The notes beneath the pieces were generated by a model. The model did no database searches. It was not told the DNA's origin and saw only the letters and a list, made by a program, of their open reading frames with translations. A stretch of 23,846 nt of DNA from Mikrocytos mackini (Eukaryota; Endomyxa; Ascetosporea; Mikrocytida; Mikrocytiidae). The stretch lies in contig JASNJN010000280.1 of the NCBI GenBank assembly GCA_030180075.1, positions 1 through 23,846 of the forward strand. Reading direction: 5' to 3'. The stretch's first letter is position 1; every line of letters starts with the position of its first letter. Shown one piece after another: positions 8,947 to 17,147 of the stretch. The translations under genes and the position numbers were made by a program.

Positions 8947-11343
8947 TTATGCGCTACAGCTGAGGCAAATGCTATCCGCCGGATCTTCCACATTTTCAGC
9001 CTCTGTGCTTTTTATCCGTTTTAGTGTGAATTTCACCGCTTCAGTTGCAGCTTTAGTCCTCAAATAATAGCTTCCTGTTTTCAATCCTTTTCTCCACCCG
9101 TAAATATGCATCGAAACTACCTTCTTTATAGACGGGTTCGCCAGGAATATGTTCAGACTTTGGCTTTGGTCAACGAACGGCTGCCTGTCCGCCGACATCT
9201 GTATAAGCACCTTCTGTGGGATTTCCCATATCGTCTTGTAAACTTCTTTCAAGTCTTGGCTTATTTCCTTAATCTTCATAACGCTGCCTTCGTCTTTTAT
9301 CAGTCTCTCTTTAATTTTGTCGTTCCAAATCCCGAGGTATATGCAATCGTTCAATAAAAGAGGATTTACTGAAATAAAATCTCCTGCAAACTGTCGATTG
9401 ACGTAATAGTTTGAATTTATTGGCTCGAAAGATTCTGTGTTTTGTAACAAGTGTGCAGTTGCTGCTGTGGGCATAAGAGCAATAAGAAGGGAGTTTCTGC
9501 AACCTACCGTTTTTAAATCTTCCCTAACCTTATCCCAGTCATATCTGTCACATTTAACCCCATAATATTCGAAGTGCAGCTTGCCTTGGCTGTACGGACT
9601 TCCCTTGAATGTTTCATAAGCACCCTTTTCTCTGGCTATCTCTATACTAGACTCTAGAGCTGCGTGATAGATTGTTTCAAAGATGAACTTGTTAAGTTCG
9701 AAAGCCTGTTTTGATTCAAAGGGAACTTTTAACTTCATGAAGAGTTTTGAAAGACCCTGAACGCCAATTCCCAACGGTCTGTTATTTTTGTTCGAAACTG
9801 AAATTCTATCCAAAGGGTAAAATGTAAAATCTATAACGTTGTTTAAATTTCGTGCCACTATTTTCACAACGGAGTGCAGTCTCTCGAAATCGTAAAATTG
9901 GGCATAGCTTGCTGGTCTCTTTTTAGTTGTTAATAAATCCAAGAAGAAATGTTCGTCGTCTGTCTTTTTAATGAAATTAACTAGATTGATAGAGGCGAGG
10001 TTGCACGCTGCTATTTCAGACCCATCCGAGTACTCAATTATTTCCGCGCATAAGTTCGAAGACTTGATAACTCCAAGATTCTTTTGGTTCGAGTATTCGT
10101 TGCACTTGTCTTTGTACAAGAAGTATGGGTTGCCGGTTTCAATTTGAGCCCGTGCGATTTCTTTCATTAAAGTTCTGGCTTTGATAACTTTCTTGTACCT
10201 TTTCTCTTCTACGTATTTATTGTATAACTCATTGAACTTTTTCCCGTATGTATTGTTGAGTCCTGGTGCCTCGTCACTTGAAAACAAATACCAGTCTTCG
10301 TCTGCGATAACTTTTTCCATAAACAAGTCCGGAACCCAGATGGCCAAAAACAAATCCCTACACCTAGCTTCCTCAGCGCCCGTATTTTTTCGTAGTGAAA
10401 TAAATTCCTCAATGTCTGCGTGCCATGGCTCTAGATAAATTGCACAAGTACCTTTCCTCTTTCCTCCACCTTGATCTATATGTCTCATTGTACTGTTGAA
10501 AACCGACAACAAAGGAATCAAACCAGACGCTGTTCCGTTTGTTCCTTTAATGTAAGAACCAGTACTTCTTATGTCAGAGACGGCAAGTCCGATACCTCCA
10601 GCATACTTAGCTATCCTAGCACAGTCGCCCAAAGTGTCATAAATTCCAGCCATAGAATCTTCTTTCATGTTTAGAAGGAAACAAGAAGCGTACTGTCCGT
10701 TTTTAGTCCCTGCATTAAAAAGTGTAGGCGATGCGTGTGTGTAATCCTGGTCTGATAGGAGCGTATATGAGTGTAGGATATGTGGGAGTAATTCACTGGA
10801 TTTTTCTTTGGTCAACTTATACTCTTCGACCGGTGAAATGTAAAGCCCTATCGCAACCCTCATGAGCAAATATTGATAACGCTCGATCGGTGCATTGTTA
10901 CACTTTAACAAATACGATTTCTTTAGCATATGGAACCCGGTATAACTAAGGATTAAGTCTTTTTCATCCTTTATAGCTCCATCCAATGCATCTCCATGTT
11001 GCAAAGTGAATTTAATCAAAGGTTCGGAAAGAAGAGAAGATTCCTTGGACATCTTGTCTACGTATTTGGTGAAAGTTGAGGGCGTCATTCTATGGTAGTT
11101 GGTAATGGATAGCCTGGCCGCAAGTACGGCATAGTCTGGATTTATAGACGACATTGAAATGGCAATTGAACTACAGTACTCGTCGATGTCGGAAACTTTG
11201 ATGTGAGAAACCAAAGACTTCTCTACCTTCTTTGTAATCAACTCCGGCGTCACTGAAAGGTTCTGAGCTACACCTTTAATTCGCTCGGTTATCTGTGGAG
11301 TGTCCATCTCCTGTTTAGAACCGTCTCGCTTGATAACAAACAT
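8947..11343 (-). CDS. RRM1: Ribonucleoside-diphosphate reductase, large subunit (R1, class Ia)
   Basis: This is the catalytic subunit that reduces ribonucleoside diphosphates to deoxy forms, working with a radical-bearing small subunit that is not in this window. At 798 residues it matches eukaryotic R1 proteins in length. Residues 1-90 form the ATP cone (MFVIKRDGSKQ start). The catalytic residues are in place: C221 in ASCFLLNMKED, then N430, C432 and E434 in SSNLCAEIIEY, and C447 in AACNLASINL. The radical-transfer tyrosine pair is Y759-Y760 in GSYYLRT. The C-terminal re-reduction cysteines are C793 and C796 in CLSCSA. It has no introns. The R1 genes of most animals and fungi I know are similar in sequence but often interrupted. 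The gene symbol follows the animal name. It diverges from the AAA-ATPase-like gene across 200 bp. Confidence 0.98.
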   Translation of the reverse strand: MFVIKRDGSKQEMDTPQITERIKGVAQNLSVTPELITKKVEKSLVSHIKVSDIDEYCSSIAISMSSINPDYAVLAARLSITNYHRMTPSTFTKYVDKMSKESSLLSEPLIKFTLQHGDALDGAIKDEKDLILSYTGFHMLKKSYLLKCNNAPIERYQYLLMRVAIGLYISPVEEYKLTKEKSSELLPHILHSYTLLSDQDYTHASPTLFNAGTKNGQYASCFLLNMKEDSMAGIYDTLGDCARIAKYAGGIGLAVSDIRSTGSYIKGTNGTASGLIPLLSVFNSTMRHIDQGGGKRKGTCAIYLEPWHADIEEFISLRKNTGAEEARCRDLFLAIWVPDLFMEKVIADEDWYLFSSDEAPGLNNTYGKKFNELYNKYVEEKRYKKVIKARTLMKEIARAQIETGNPYFLYKDKCNEYSNQKNLGVIKSSNLCAEIIEYSDGSEIAACNLASINLVNFIKKTDDEHFFLDLLTTKKRPASYAQFYDFERLHSVVKIVARNLNNVIDFTFYPLDRISVSNKNNRPLGIGVQGLSKLFMKLKVPFESKQAFELNKFIFETIYHAALESSIEIAREKGAYETFKGSPYSQGKLHFEYYGVKCDRYDWDKVREDLKTVGCRNSLLIALMPTAATAHLLQNTESFEPINSNYYVNRQFAGDFISVNPLLLNDCIYLGIWNDKIKERLIKDEGSVMKIKEISQDLKEVYKTIWEIPQKVLIQMSADRQPFVDQSQSLNIFLANPSIKKVVSMHIYGWRKGLKTGSYYLRTKAATEAVKFTLKRIKSTEAENVEDPADSICLSCSA

Positions 11344-11543
11344 ATTCGAAAATTTAAATCTGTTTGGTAAGTGAAACTTATTTGTGTTTATCTCGATTTT
11401 AGAATATTTATCTGCTCATTTTGTTTGTTTGCTAATAAAGTCGATTGTAAATGGGTATAAGGAAGGTTCGTTAAGTTGAAGAGAAGGTATAATATTTTGA
11501 AAAGTAAACTTATAAGAAAAACATAAAGTGACAAATATAAACC
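11344..11543. promoter_or_regulatory. Shared upstream region between divergent genes
   Basis: These 200 bp separate the start codons of ribonucleotide reductase (-) and the AAA-ATPase-like gene (+), so both promoters should lie here. A TATAATATT stretch near 11489 could serve the plus-strand gene as a TATA-like element. A second AT box lies within 20 bp of the reductase start. In DNA of this composition neither is specific. Confidence 0.35.
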
Positions 11544-13618
11544 ATGACAGAACATAATACAACTGAAGACAATAACCTTATAGCTAACCTTACAGACTCG
11601 AACATATCCGATCTTTACCGACCAAATAAAGTGAAATCCTTCAAAATAGCATCTTGTGACAACACAGTGGAGACACTACTTAGAAATAATTCCTTCATCG
11701 ATAAAACAAAGGAATACATGTGGCTTCTTTCTTCCAGCCCCAAAATATTATTGATAAGGCCCAGGAGGATGGGAAAATCTACAACTTTGAACTTTCTGAA
11801 GTTCATTTGTCGTGGCCCTGAATCAAGAGAATTTTTCAAAGGGACTTACATATACAACCAACCATGGACTGACTTCGCTAACCAATATATAGATATAGAG
11901 GGGAATACAATAAAAATTAATTCAGAAGAAGATAAAAAAAGAATAACGAAATACCCTTGGCATAAATACCCTGTGTTTATGATTGATTTCAAAATAATAG
12001 GGGATACGAATGTTTCTGTGGTAAAAAGTGGGCTAATAGAAGCGATATATGAAACAGCAGTGGAATACGGAATACAAGACATGATGAAAGACCCAGAGTC
12101 TGTTGATAGTTTGCGACTTTATCTCACTAAATTGATTATACTCTTAACCAGGTTAGGGAATGGGTATAGAAATAAAGTGGTAGTATTAATTGACGAGTAC
12201 GATAGTATTTTTATGGGGTATAAATACGCAAACGAAACACAAAAACAAGAAATGAAAATGTTGCTTCAAGAATTCTATAGTGTATTGAAAAACCCAAAAA
12301 CAATAAAAATAAAAATCCTAACTGGAATTACAACGATAACGTTCACGGATGTATATCAAATATCCAACGATATTGTAAACGTATCAATGGACGAACAGTT
12401 TGCGAAGATTGTTGGATTCACAAAAAAAGAAATAGAAACGATGGTTAGTGATAAACTATTCAAGAAACTTGCAAAAAATGTCGCCAAATCTGAAAACTGC
12501 GAAGTGCCCAAAGGTAAAAAAGATATAAAAACATTTGTAATGGATAAATTGGAAGATTGGTATAATGGTTACAGATTTTCGTTAAAGGGAGACACTGTCT
12601 ATAATACATTGTCTGTTGTACGCACTTTTATGAGTATGAACATTACAAATCATTGGAACAGTTCATTAACATCAGAGTTTCAATTCCATGAAATTCTGAG
12701 AGACCCTCAGTTATTCTTCGACATCGGTATCAATGGAGGAGTTAATGATGTTCGTATAGAAGATTTGTTTGGAAAAGAACATATCACAAAAGATCCTAAG
12801 AAAAGAGCTATAGCAGCTCTTTACCAAACCGGACTTCTTACTATGAACGGAAATAGCTTAGATGAAAAAAATAAGATAGTTGGCCTCATATTTCCAAATA
12901 AAGAAGTTATAGTGAATTACCAGAAAGCCACTTATAACTTACTTAAACAAACATTAACAAACTTAGAACCAGGTTTCCCTGGAGATTTGAAGATTCACTA
13001 CGAACGAGAGGAGTGGTATGAGTTCTTTCAAATGATAAGAAAAATGTTGACTGGGAAAATGGCCAAATTGAGTACAAATTTTAACGTAAAGTTATTTGGA
13101 TTTTTTTCCAAATTATCTTAAATACTTGTGATATTGATGTAAACGGCGAATTTGAAACTGTTGATGGATATTTGGCAGATGGGTACGAAGACAAAGGAGA
13201 GATCACGCACATATTTGAATATAAATTGTATTACGAACCATATGAATATATCCGAAATAGAATGGAAGGGATAGAACAAATAAACAGGAAATACTATGAC
13301 AAACTTAAGAAACCAGAAAAGCCTTTATATAAAATCGGGATAAACTTCCAAAAGAAATTCATTCAAAGTAAGCCTACCAGAAACAATGTGTCGCAGCAAC
13401 AGAGTGACCATAAGATCCAGAAAAGATTAAAAGAAATTAAGTTCCGGGATGGAGATTTAGCCAGTCGGGATAACATCGATAATTTCGTAATAATAAAAGT
13501 AGATACAAATGGAAATTGTACAAATCATTATGAAGGAACGTTTCTGAAGGATGACACGCTTATTTTTTCTACACACGACCCAGAAACTGGGGAAATCATA
13601 GAAACAAGGCGTGAATAA
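11544..13618 (+). pseudogene. AAA-ATPase-like / PD-(D/E)XK nuclease protein, frameshifted
   Basis: Two adjoining frames together make one protein of the family that joins an AAA-ATPase-like domain to a C-terminal PD-(D/E)XK nuclease-like domain. The first frame (11544-13121) has a Walker A-type loop PRRMGKST at residues 73-80, Walker B VVVLIDEYDSI at about 212-222, and the family motif DWYNGYRF followed by VYNTLSVV. The second frame is open from 13085. It carries GYLADGYED, FEYKLYYEPYEY and EGIEQINRKYY, which match the family's nuclease motif (D, then E-x-K, then a QI-x-x-x-Y helix). Joining requires a net one-base loss in the T7 run at 13101-13107. That may be a real mutation or a homopolymer error in the assembly. 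Otherwise neither frame contains a premature stop. The family is abundant in bacteria (Bacteroidetes, Clostridia) and scattered in eukaryotes, so horizontal origin is plausible. The cellular role is unknown. Confidence 0.8.
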
Positions 13619-13709
13619 ATAATACAAATTCAAAAAATAAAACAATATATCACTATCCAATTAAGTATACAAAAATCACACAATCAAATTAAATATATAA
13701 ATTTTAATC

Positions 13710-14354
13710 CTAAACAAATTGTTTACTTCTCCTATAATATATTTCGTTTTTAAATACTTCTTGACAAACATCAAATATATTTCGAAGTTCGGTAATATTA
13801 AACTTTATCATTTTAATCCTCCAGTTTCCATTCTCTTTATTTTTCAAAGCTTTAGGATAGTTGTAGAAAATATAATTCAATATCCTTTCCGAAACTATTG
13901 TTTTCGATGTCTGGATTATTTCGGCTATTTTCATCCTCAATGTGTAATTCTCGTCTTGAGTGGGCCCAACGTAGGAACAAATTACACATGGGTTGGGCGT
14001 TTTTAACTCAGAAAAAGGCTTCTTCAAAGCTTCTCGGTACATTTGAAGGAGTCCCGCTTCGAGATTGTTCGCCATAGAAACCACCCCGGACTCTTTTGTG
14101 TTGAAGAGACGGGCGTTAGAAAATACAAGAAGTAACTCGTTAATAATCTGGTTTTCAGATGTGAAATGATTCTCTATGAGTCGGGAATGAATTTCAGAAA
14201 AACTGATTGGGTAATAGATGACTTTATAGTACTCCGCACACCCTTCTACTTTAGGATCGACTGGGTTTAGAAACCACCCATTGATATCGTCCCTCTTCAG
14301 CATCTCTATAATCTGTTTGAGTTGTTCTGTTTTTTCTGAAGATAATTTTTGCAT
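13710..14354 (-). CDS. Minimal BET protein: one bromodomain plus ET domain
   Basis: This 214-residue chromatin reader has a bromodomain at about residues 8-112. WFLNPVD (27-33) stands for the WPF-type shelf and P-V-D. YYKVIYYPISFSEI (42-55) is the ZA loop with the Y-x-x-x-I-x-x-P-I/M pattern. NARLFN (80-85) ends in N85, the residue that holds acetyl-lysine; the preceding Tyr is Phe. Residues about 137-203 resemble the extraterminal (NET) domain of BET proteins, with RILNYIFYNYPKAL and ITELRNIFDVCQEVF. Animal and fungal BET proteins usually have two bromodomains and are much longer, so this is a stripped version. In the ET domain the stretch that is acidic (DEIEIDF type) in human BRD4 reads NWRIKMIKFN, basic instead. 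Its ATG (14352-14354) lies 6 bp from that of the divergent TAP42-like gene. Its 3' end faces the AAA-ATPase-like gene 91 bp away. Confidence 0.85.
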   Translation of the reverse strand: MQKLSSEKTEQLKQIIEMLKRDDINGWFLNPVDPKVEGCAEYYKVIYYPISFSEIHSRLIENHFTSENQIINELLLVFSNARLFNTKESGVVSMANNLEAGLLQMYREALKKPFSELKTPNPCVICSYVGPTQDENYTLRMKIAEIIQTSKTIVSERILNYIFYNYPKALKNKENGNWRIKMIKFNITELRNIFDVCQEVFKNEIYYRRSKQFV

Positions 14355-14360
14355 AACAAA

Positions 14361-15434
14361 ATGGAATTTGCAGCCTGGGAGCTAACCTGGGTACTCGACA
14401 ATAAAGGTACGATTAAACAATTCGTGGACCAAGAAGAAGAAGCACAGATACAATTCATAGACGGCTTAATCAAATCAGTTTTCTTTTCTGGGCTGAATGA
14501 TACTGACAGTCAGTGTATCATTAACAAAACAACGATATTCATCAAGTTGTTAGCAAAGCACAGCACATCCCGTGAATCAAGTACTTCATTTGGCATCCCA
14601 CGGATTCTCATTTACAACTTTTGGGTCGGTTATCTTTATCAATTGGTATTTTCAGATGGTAACAGAGCCCAGGCTTTGGAACTAGGAATTAAATCTTTGG
14701 TCCGTTTCATTGTGGCGATAAAGAAAGAACTTAAACGAGATAGACAAAGAAACAGTGGTCTTTTGGAGGTATACAGGAACTACAAACACATTATTAAAAA
14801 CATAGCTATAAAAGCAGACCGTGAAAAAGAGCGAAAAATTGCCATACATTTAATTAAACGACAGGCAAGCAATAGCAAACTCGAAGCTATACTAACAACT
14901 GTGTCATTTAATGAGTTAGATCCAAGGGTTTTATTCCTCGAGGCCATTAAACTTGTGAATCTAATAAGGAAGGAATTGGCTGTACTATCTCTTAAACCAA
15001 ACACACAAAATGCAAATTTACCCAACAAAGAAAATACACCACATAAGATGAAGGTTTGGAGACTTAACACAAATAAAGACGTAGAGGATGTGTATCTACA
15101 AAATGTAAATAAAAGGAAAATGGTGAATTTTGACAGTGAGTATTACTTCAAGGATAAGAGAGGCTTAAAGAACGCTGAAAGTTTCAAAAGTGGGAAGATA
15201 TTTAATGCTCCCAATTTCACAGTAGAAGAAGCAATCGATAAAGAGCACAATGCAGCATTAGAAGCTGGTTTACCTCACTCTTGTTGTGACGTTGCAGAAG
15301 CGCAACAGAACAAAGACAAAAGAAGTTTCTATTTTGAAGACAGAGAAGACGACGAAAACGAAAATAATAAAAGAAAAGTGCAAATGGAATGGGACGAATT
15401 AAAAGACCGACCTCGAAAAGGAAGAGGGATTTAA
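14361..15434 (+). CDS. TAP42/alpha4-like PP2A-associated protein
   Basis: The 357-residue protein resembles TAP42 of yeast and alpha4 (IGBP1) of animals, which bind the catalytic subunit of PP2A-type phosphatases and link them to TOR signalling and phosphatase stability. The evidence is threefold. Helical blocks with FGIPRILIYNFWVGYLYQLV at about 77-96 stand where the family has its LKYLLVPYYLAEL block. The basic helix ADREKERKIAIHLIKR (152-167) corresponds to the family's R-x-x-K-I-x-R-Y-K segment that contacts PP2A. The C-terminus has FTVEEAIDKEHNAALEAG (286-303) and QMEWDELKDRPRKGRGI, equivalent to the conserved W-D-x-W-K-D-x-x-P-x-G-x-G end. Overall similarity is low. The ATG at 14361 is used because the upstream codon at 14349 is TTG, and no other Met lies in the N-terminal half. 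The downstream neighbour is convergent, with stops 30 bp apart. Confidence 0.75.
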   Translation: MEFAAWELTWVLDNKGTIKQFVDQEEEAQIQFIDGLIKSVFFSGLNDTDSQCIINKTTIFIKLLAKHSTSRESSTSFGIPRILIYNFWVGYLYQLVFSDGNRAQALELGIKSLVRFIVAIKKELKRDRQRNSGLLEVYRNYKHIIKNIAIKADREKERKIAIHLIKRQASNSKLEAILTTVSFNELDPRVLFLEAIKLVNLIRKELAVLSLKPNTQNANLPNKENTPHKMKVWRLNTNKDVEDVYLQNVNKRKMVNFDSEYYFKDKRGLKNAESFKSGKIFNAPNFTVEEAIDKEHNAALEAGLPHSCCDVAEAQQNKDKRSFYFEDREDDENENNKRKVQMEWDELKDRPRKGRGI

Positions 15435-15464
15435 GCTTTGTTTTTTGAAAACATGAGTAATTAT

Positions 15465-15803
15465 TTAAGTCTTAAACACCAAAATTGTAAGTATTCCGTA
15501 AGTCATATACAAATAGTAGTTTTTCTCGTGGTGAATAGATGTTCCGAAATTCTTTCCAACTAGACATTGCCAGTGTTCATCATTAAATAGATATGCGAGT
15601 TTATCTCTTATTTTGAGCGCAAGTGTATTCTCGTCATCAGCTTCTCGTAGTACACTTCTTATTATTCGCTTACATTTCCGTAGTATTGGGGATTCCATTT
15701 CAGACTGCTCTATTTTGAGCGCAACTGGCATTCTTTGAATTTTACTTTTTGAAATTAAAAATTTTTGAAGAATCTCACTAACGTTGTTACAACCGATTTG
15801 CAT
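15465..15803 (-). CDS. Dynein light chain LC8-type protein
   Basis: The C-terminal 80 or so of 112 residues align with LC8 (DYNLL), the small dimeric hub that holds together dynein intermediate chains and many other partners. The clearest part is HWQCLVGKNFGTSIHHE followed by YYLYMTYGILTILVFKT. It matches the LC8 end with its W-H-C-I-V-G-x-N-F-G-S and G-x-x-A-I-L-L-F-K patterns. The usual LC8 length is 85-90 residues, so either the first 24 residues are an extension or translation starts at Met25 (MPVALKIEQSE). The ATG at 15801-15803 is the first available. No other dynein component is in view, so a non-motor role is equally possible. Confidence 0.85.
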   Translation of the reverse strand: MQIGCNNVSEILQKFLISKSKIQRMPVALKIEQSEMESPILRKCKRIIRSVLREADDENTLALKIRDKLAYLFNDEHWQCLVGKNFGTSIHHEKNYYLYMTYGILTILVFKT

Positions 15804-15951
15804 CTAGTTATCTATATTAGAAACAGTGTAATGCATTTCTATGGTTTACTAGAGATTTCGTGACTCAAAATATGAAATTATCATCCGAACTTCAACAAAA
15901 ACAAAAACAAAAAGAAACTAACTGAAACTGAAAACAAATTTGTATTTAACT

Positions 15952-16959
15952 TTATCTTGTATCAAACACGAGGATTTTACTTTCGAGCAATTCTGCAGCA
16001 GTCGGTCTGAAATCCGGATTCAAACTGAGCATACTATCAATTAAATTTATGTATTTTTTCGGTATATTTTGTCTGTTATACAAAGGCAATTCCTTTCTCT
16101 CCAAATGATTGAAATTTTCAGTGAAGTTAGGAAACTTCCTTATTTCAGGCCAGTCTGTTTTTAGAGGCGGTCCTCTTATACCAAATATTTTGTGAAGTTG
16201 GTCTATTTCGCTGTCACCTACAAACAGAGGTTTCCCGTTGATCATCTCGACTAAAATACACCCGAGCGCCCAAATGTCCACTTTTTCATCATACATTTTG
16301 AGCCCCAGAAGAAGCTCAGGTGCTCTGTACCAAAGAGTTACAACCTCCCTTGTATATGACCCAGTCGGCACTCCGAAAGCACGGGCTAAACCGAAGTCTG
16401 CTATTTTAAGGTCAAATCTATTCGACACAAGAATGTTCTGAGGTTTAATGTCCCTATGTACTATTCTTCTGGCGTGTAAATAAGTTAGCCCGTGTAACAA
16501 CTGTCTGGCTAGGTTTAAAGAGAGGTGAAGCGGAAGCCGCATCTCGGGGTTAAAGTAAGACTCTGCCTTATCGGGAGACCCAATAGGAGTCCTTTGATTT
16601 CGTGAGATTTTAATAGAACGGACCTTTTTGTTGTAGTTGTACATGAAACGCTTTAAATCCTGCTCTACATATTCAAATATCAAGTAGAGTTTGTCTTTTG
16701 AGTAAAAAATATCCATTAGTTTGATCAAATTCTCGTGGCTGACCTCTTTAAGAATTGAAATTTCGCGCAGAGCTGTGCTGGGTATTCCCTCGTCTTCATT
16801 GTTCAATCTGAACTTTTTTATAGCTACGAATTTCCCGGTAGACTTTTCTGTTGCTTTGTAAACGATCCCATAAGAACCCTCTCCAATTTTAGAATAAATC
16901 GAGTAGTTATCAAGAGGCTCTGTGATGTTGTGTTGGTTATCAGTCGATCTATTTGGCAT
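15952..16959 (-). CDS. CDK1: Cyclin-dependent kinase, CDK1/CDK2 type
   Basis: This 335-residue Ser/Thr kinase should drive cell-cycle transitions with a cyclin partner. The glycine loop is GEGSYG (26-31), giving S29-Y30 in place of the inhibitory T14-Y15 pair. K48 lies in VAIKKF. The cyclin-binding helix is PSTALRE (60-66), one residue from PSTAIRE. The catalytic loop is HRDIKPQN with D170, and DFG is at 188-190. The activating threonine is T203 in SYTREVVTLWYRAPE. GDSEIDQLHKIFG (248-260) is typical of CDK1/CDK2. An insert of roughly 25-30 residues (about 112-140, with TPIGSPDK) lies between the hinge region and the helix before HRD and is absent in human CDK1. The ATG at 16957-16959 gives a short polar N-terminal tail. 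Confidence 0.93.
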   Translation of the reverse strand: MPNRSTDNQHNITEPLDNYSIYSKIGEGSYGIVYKATEKSTGKFVAIKKFRLNNEDEGIPSTALREISILKEVSHENLIKLMDIFYSKDKLYLIFEYVEQDLKRFMYNYNKKVRSIKISRNQRTPIGSPDKAESYFNPEMRLPLHLSLNLARQLLHGLTYLHARRIVHRDIKPQNILVSNRFDLKIADFGLARAFGVPTGSYTREVVTLWYRAPELLLGLKMYDEKVDIWALGCILVEMINGKPLFVGDSEIDQLHKIFGIRGPPLKTDWPEIRKFPNFTENFNHLERKELPLYNRQNIPKKYINLIDSMLSLNPDFRPTAAELLESKILVFDTR

Positions 16960-17147
16960 ATAAGCGAGAAATCGGTGTTGTTATTTTCAATTTTAAGTTT
17001 CAAAAATTAAGAATCCCATTTATTTGTACAACAAGCATTTTTTGTTACATTAAACAATGTTGTTAACACCTCACTAGTTTGTATCAATATGATATTATTT
17101 ATATATTAAACCCTTTTTATTTGAATTCATACCAGAGTTTTTGTTTA

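Noticed and set aside
13101-13121. Programmed -1 frameshift in the AAA-ATPase-like gene
   Set aside because: The T7 run is not in the X-XXY-YYZ phase relative to the first frame, and I see no clear stimulatory structure. A one-base deletion or sequence error is simpler.
14349-14360. An earlier start for the TAP42-like gene at 14349
   Set aside because: The codon is TTG, not ATG, and would make the coding region overlap the divergent bromodomain gene. The ATG at 14361 is preferred.
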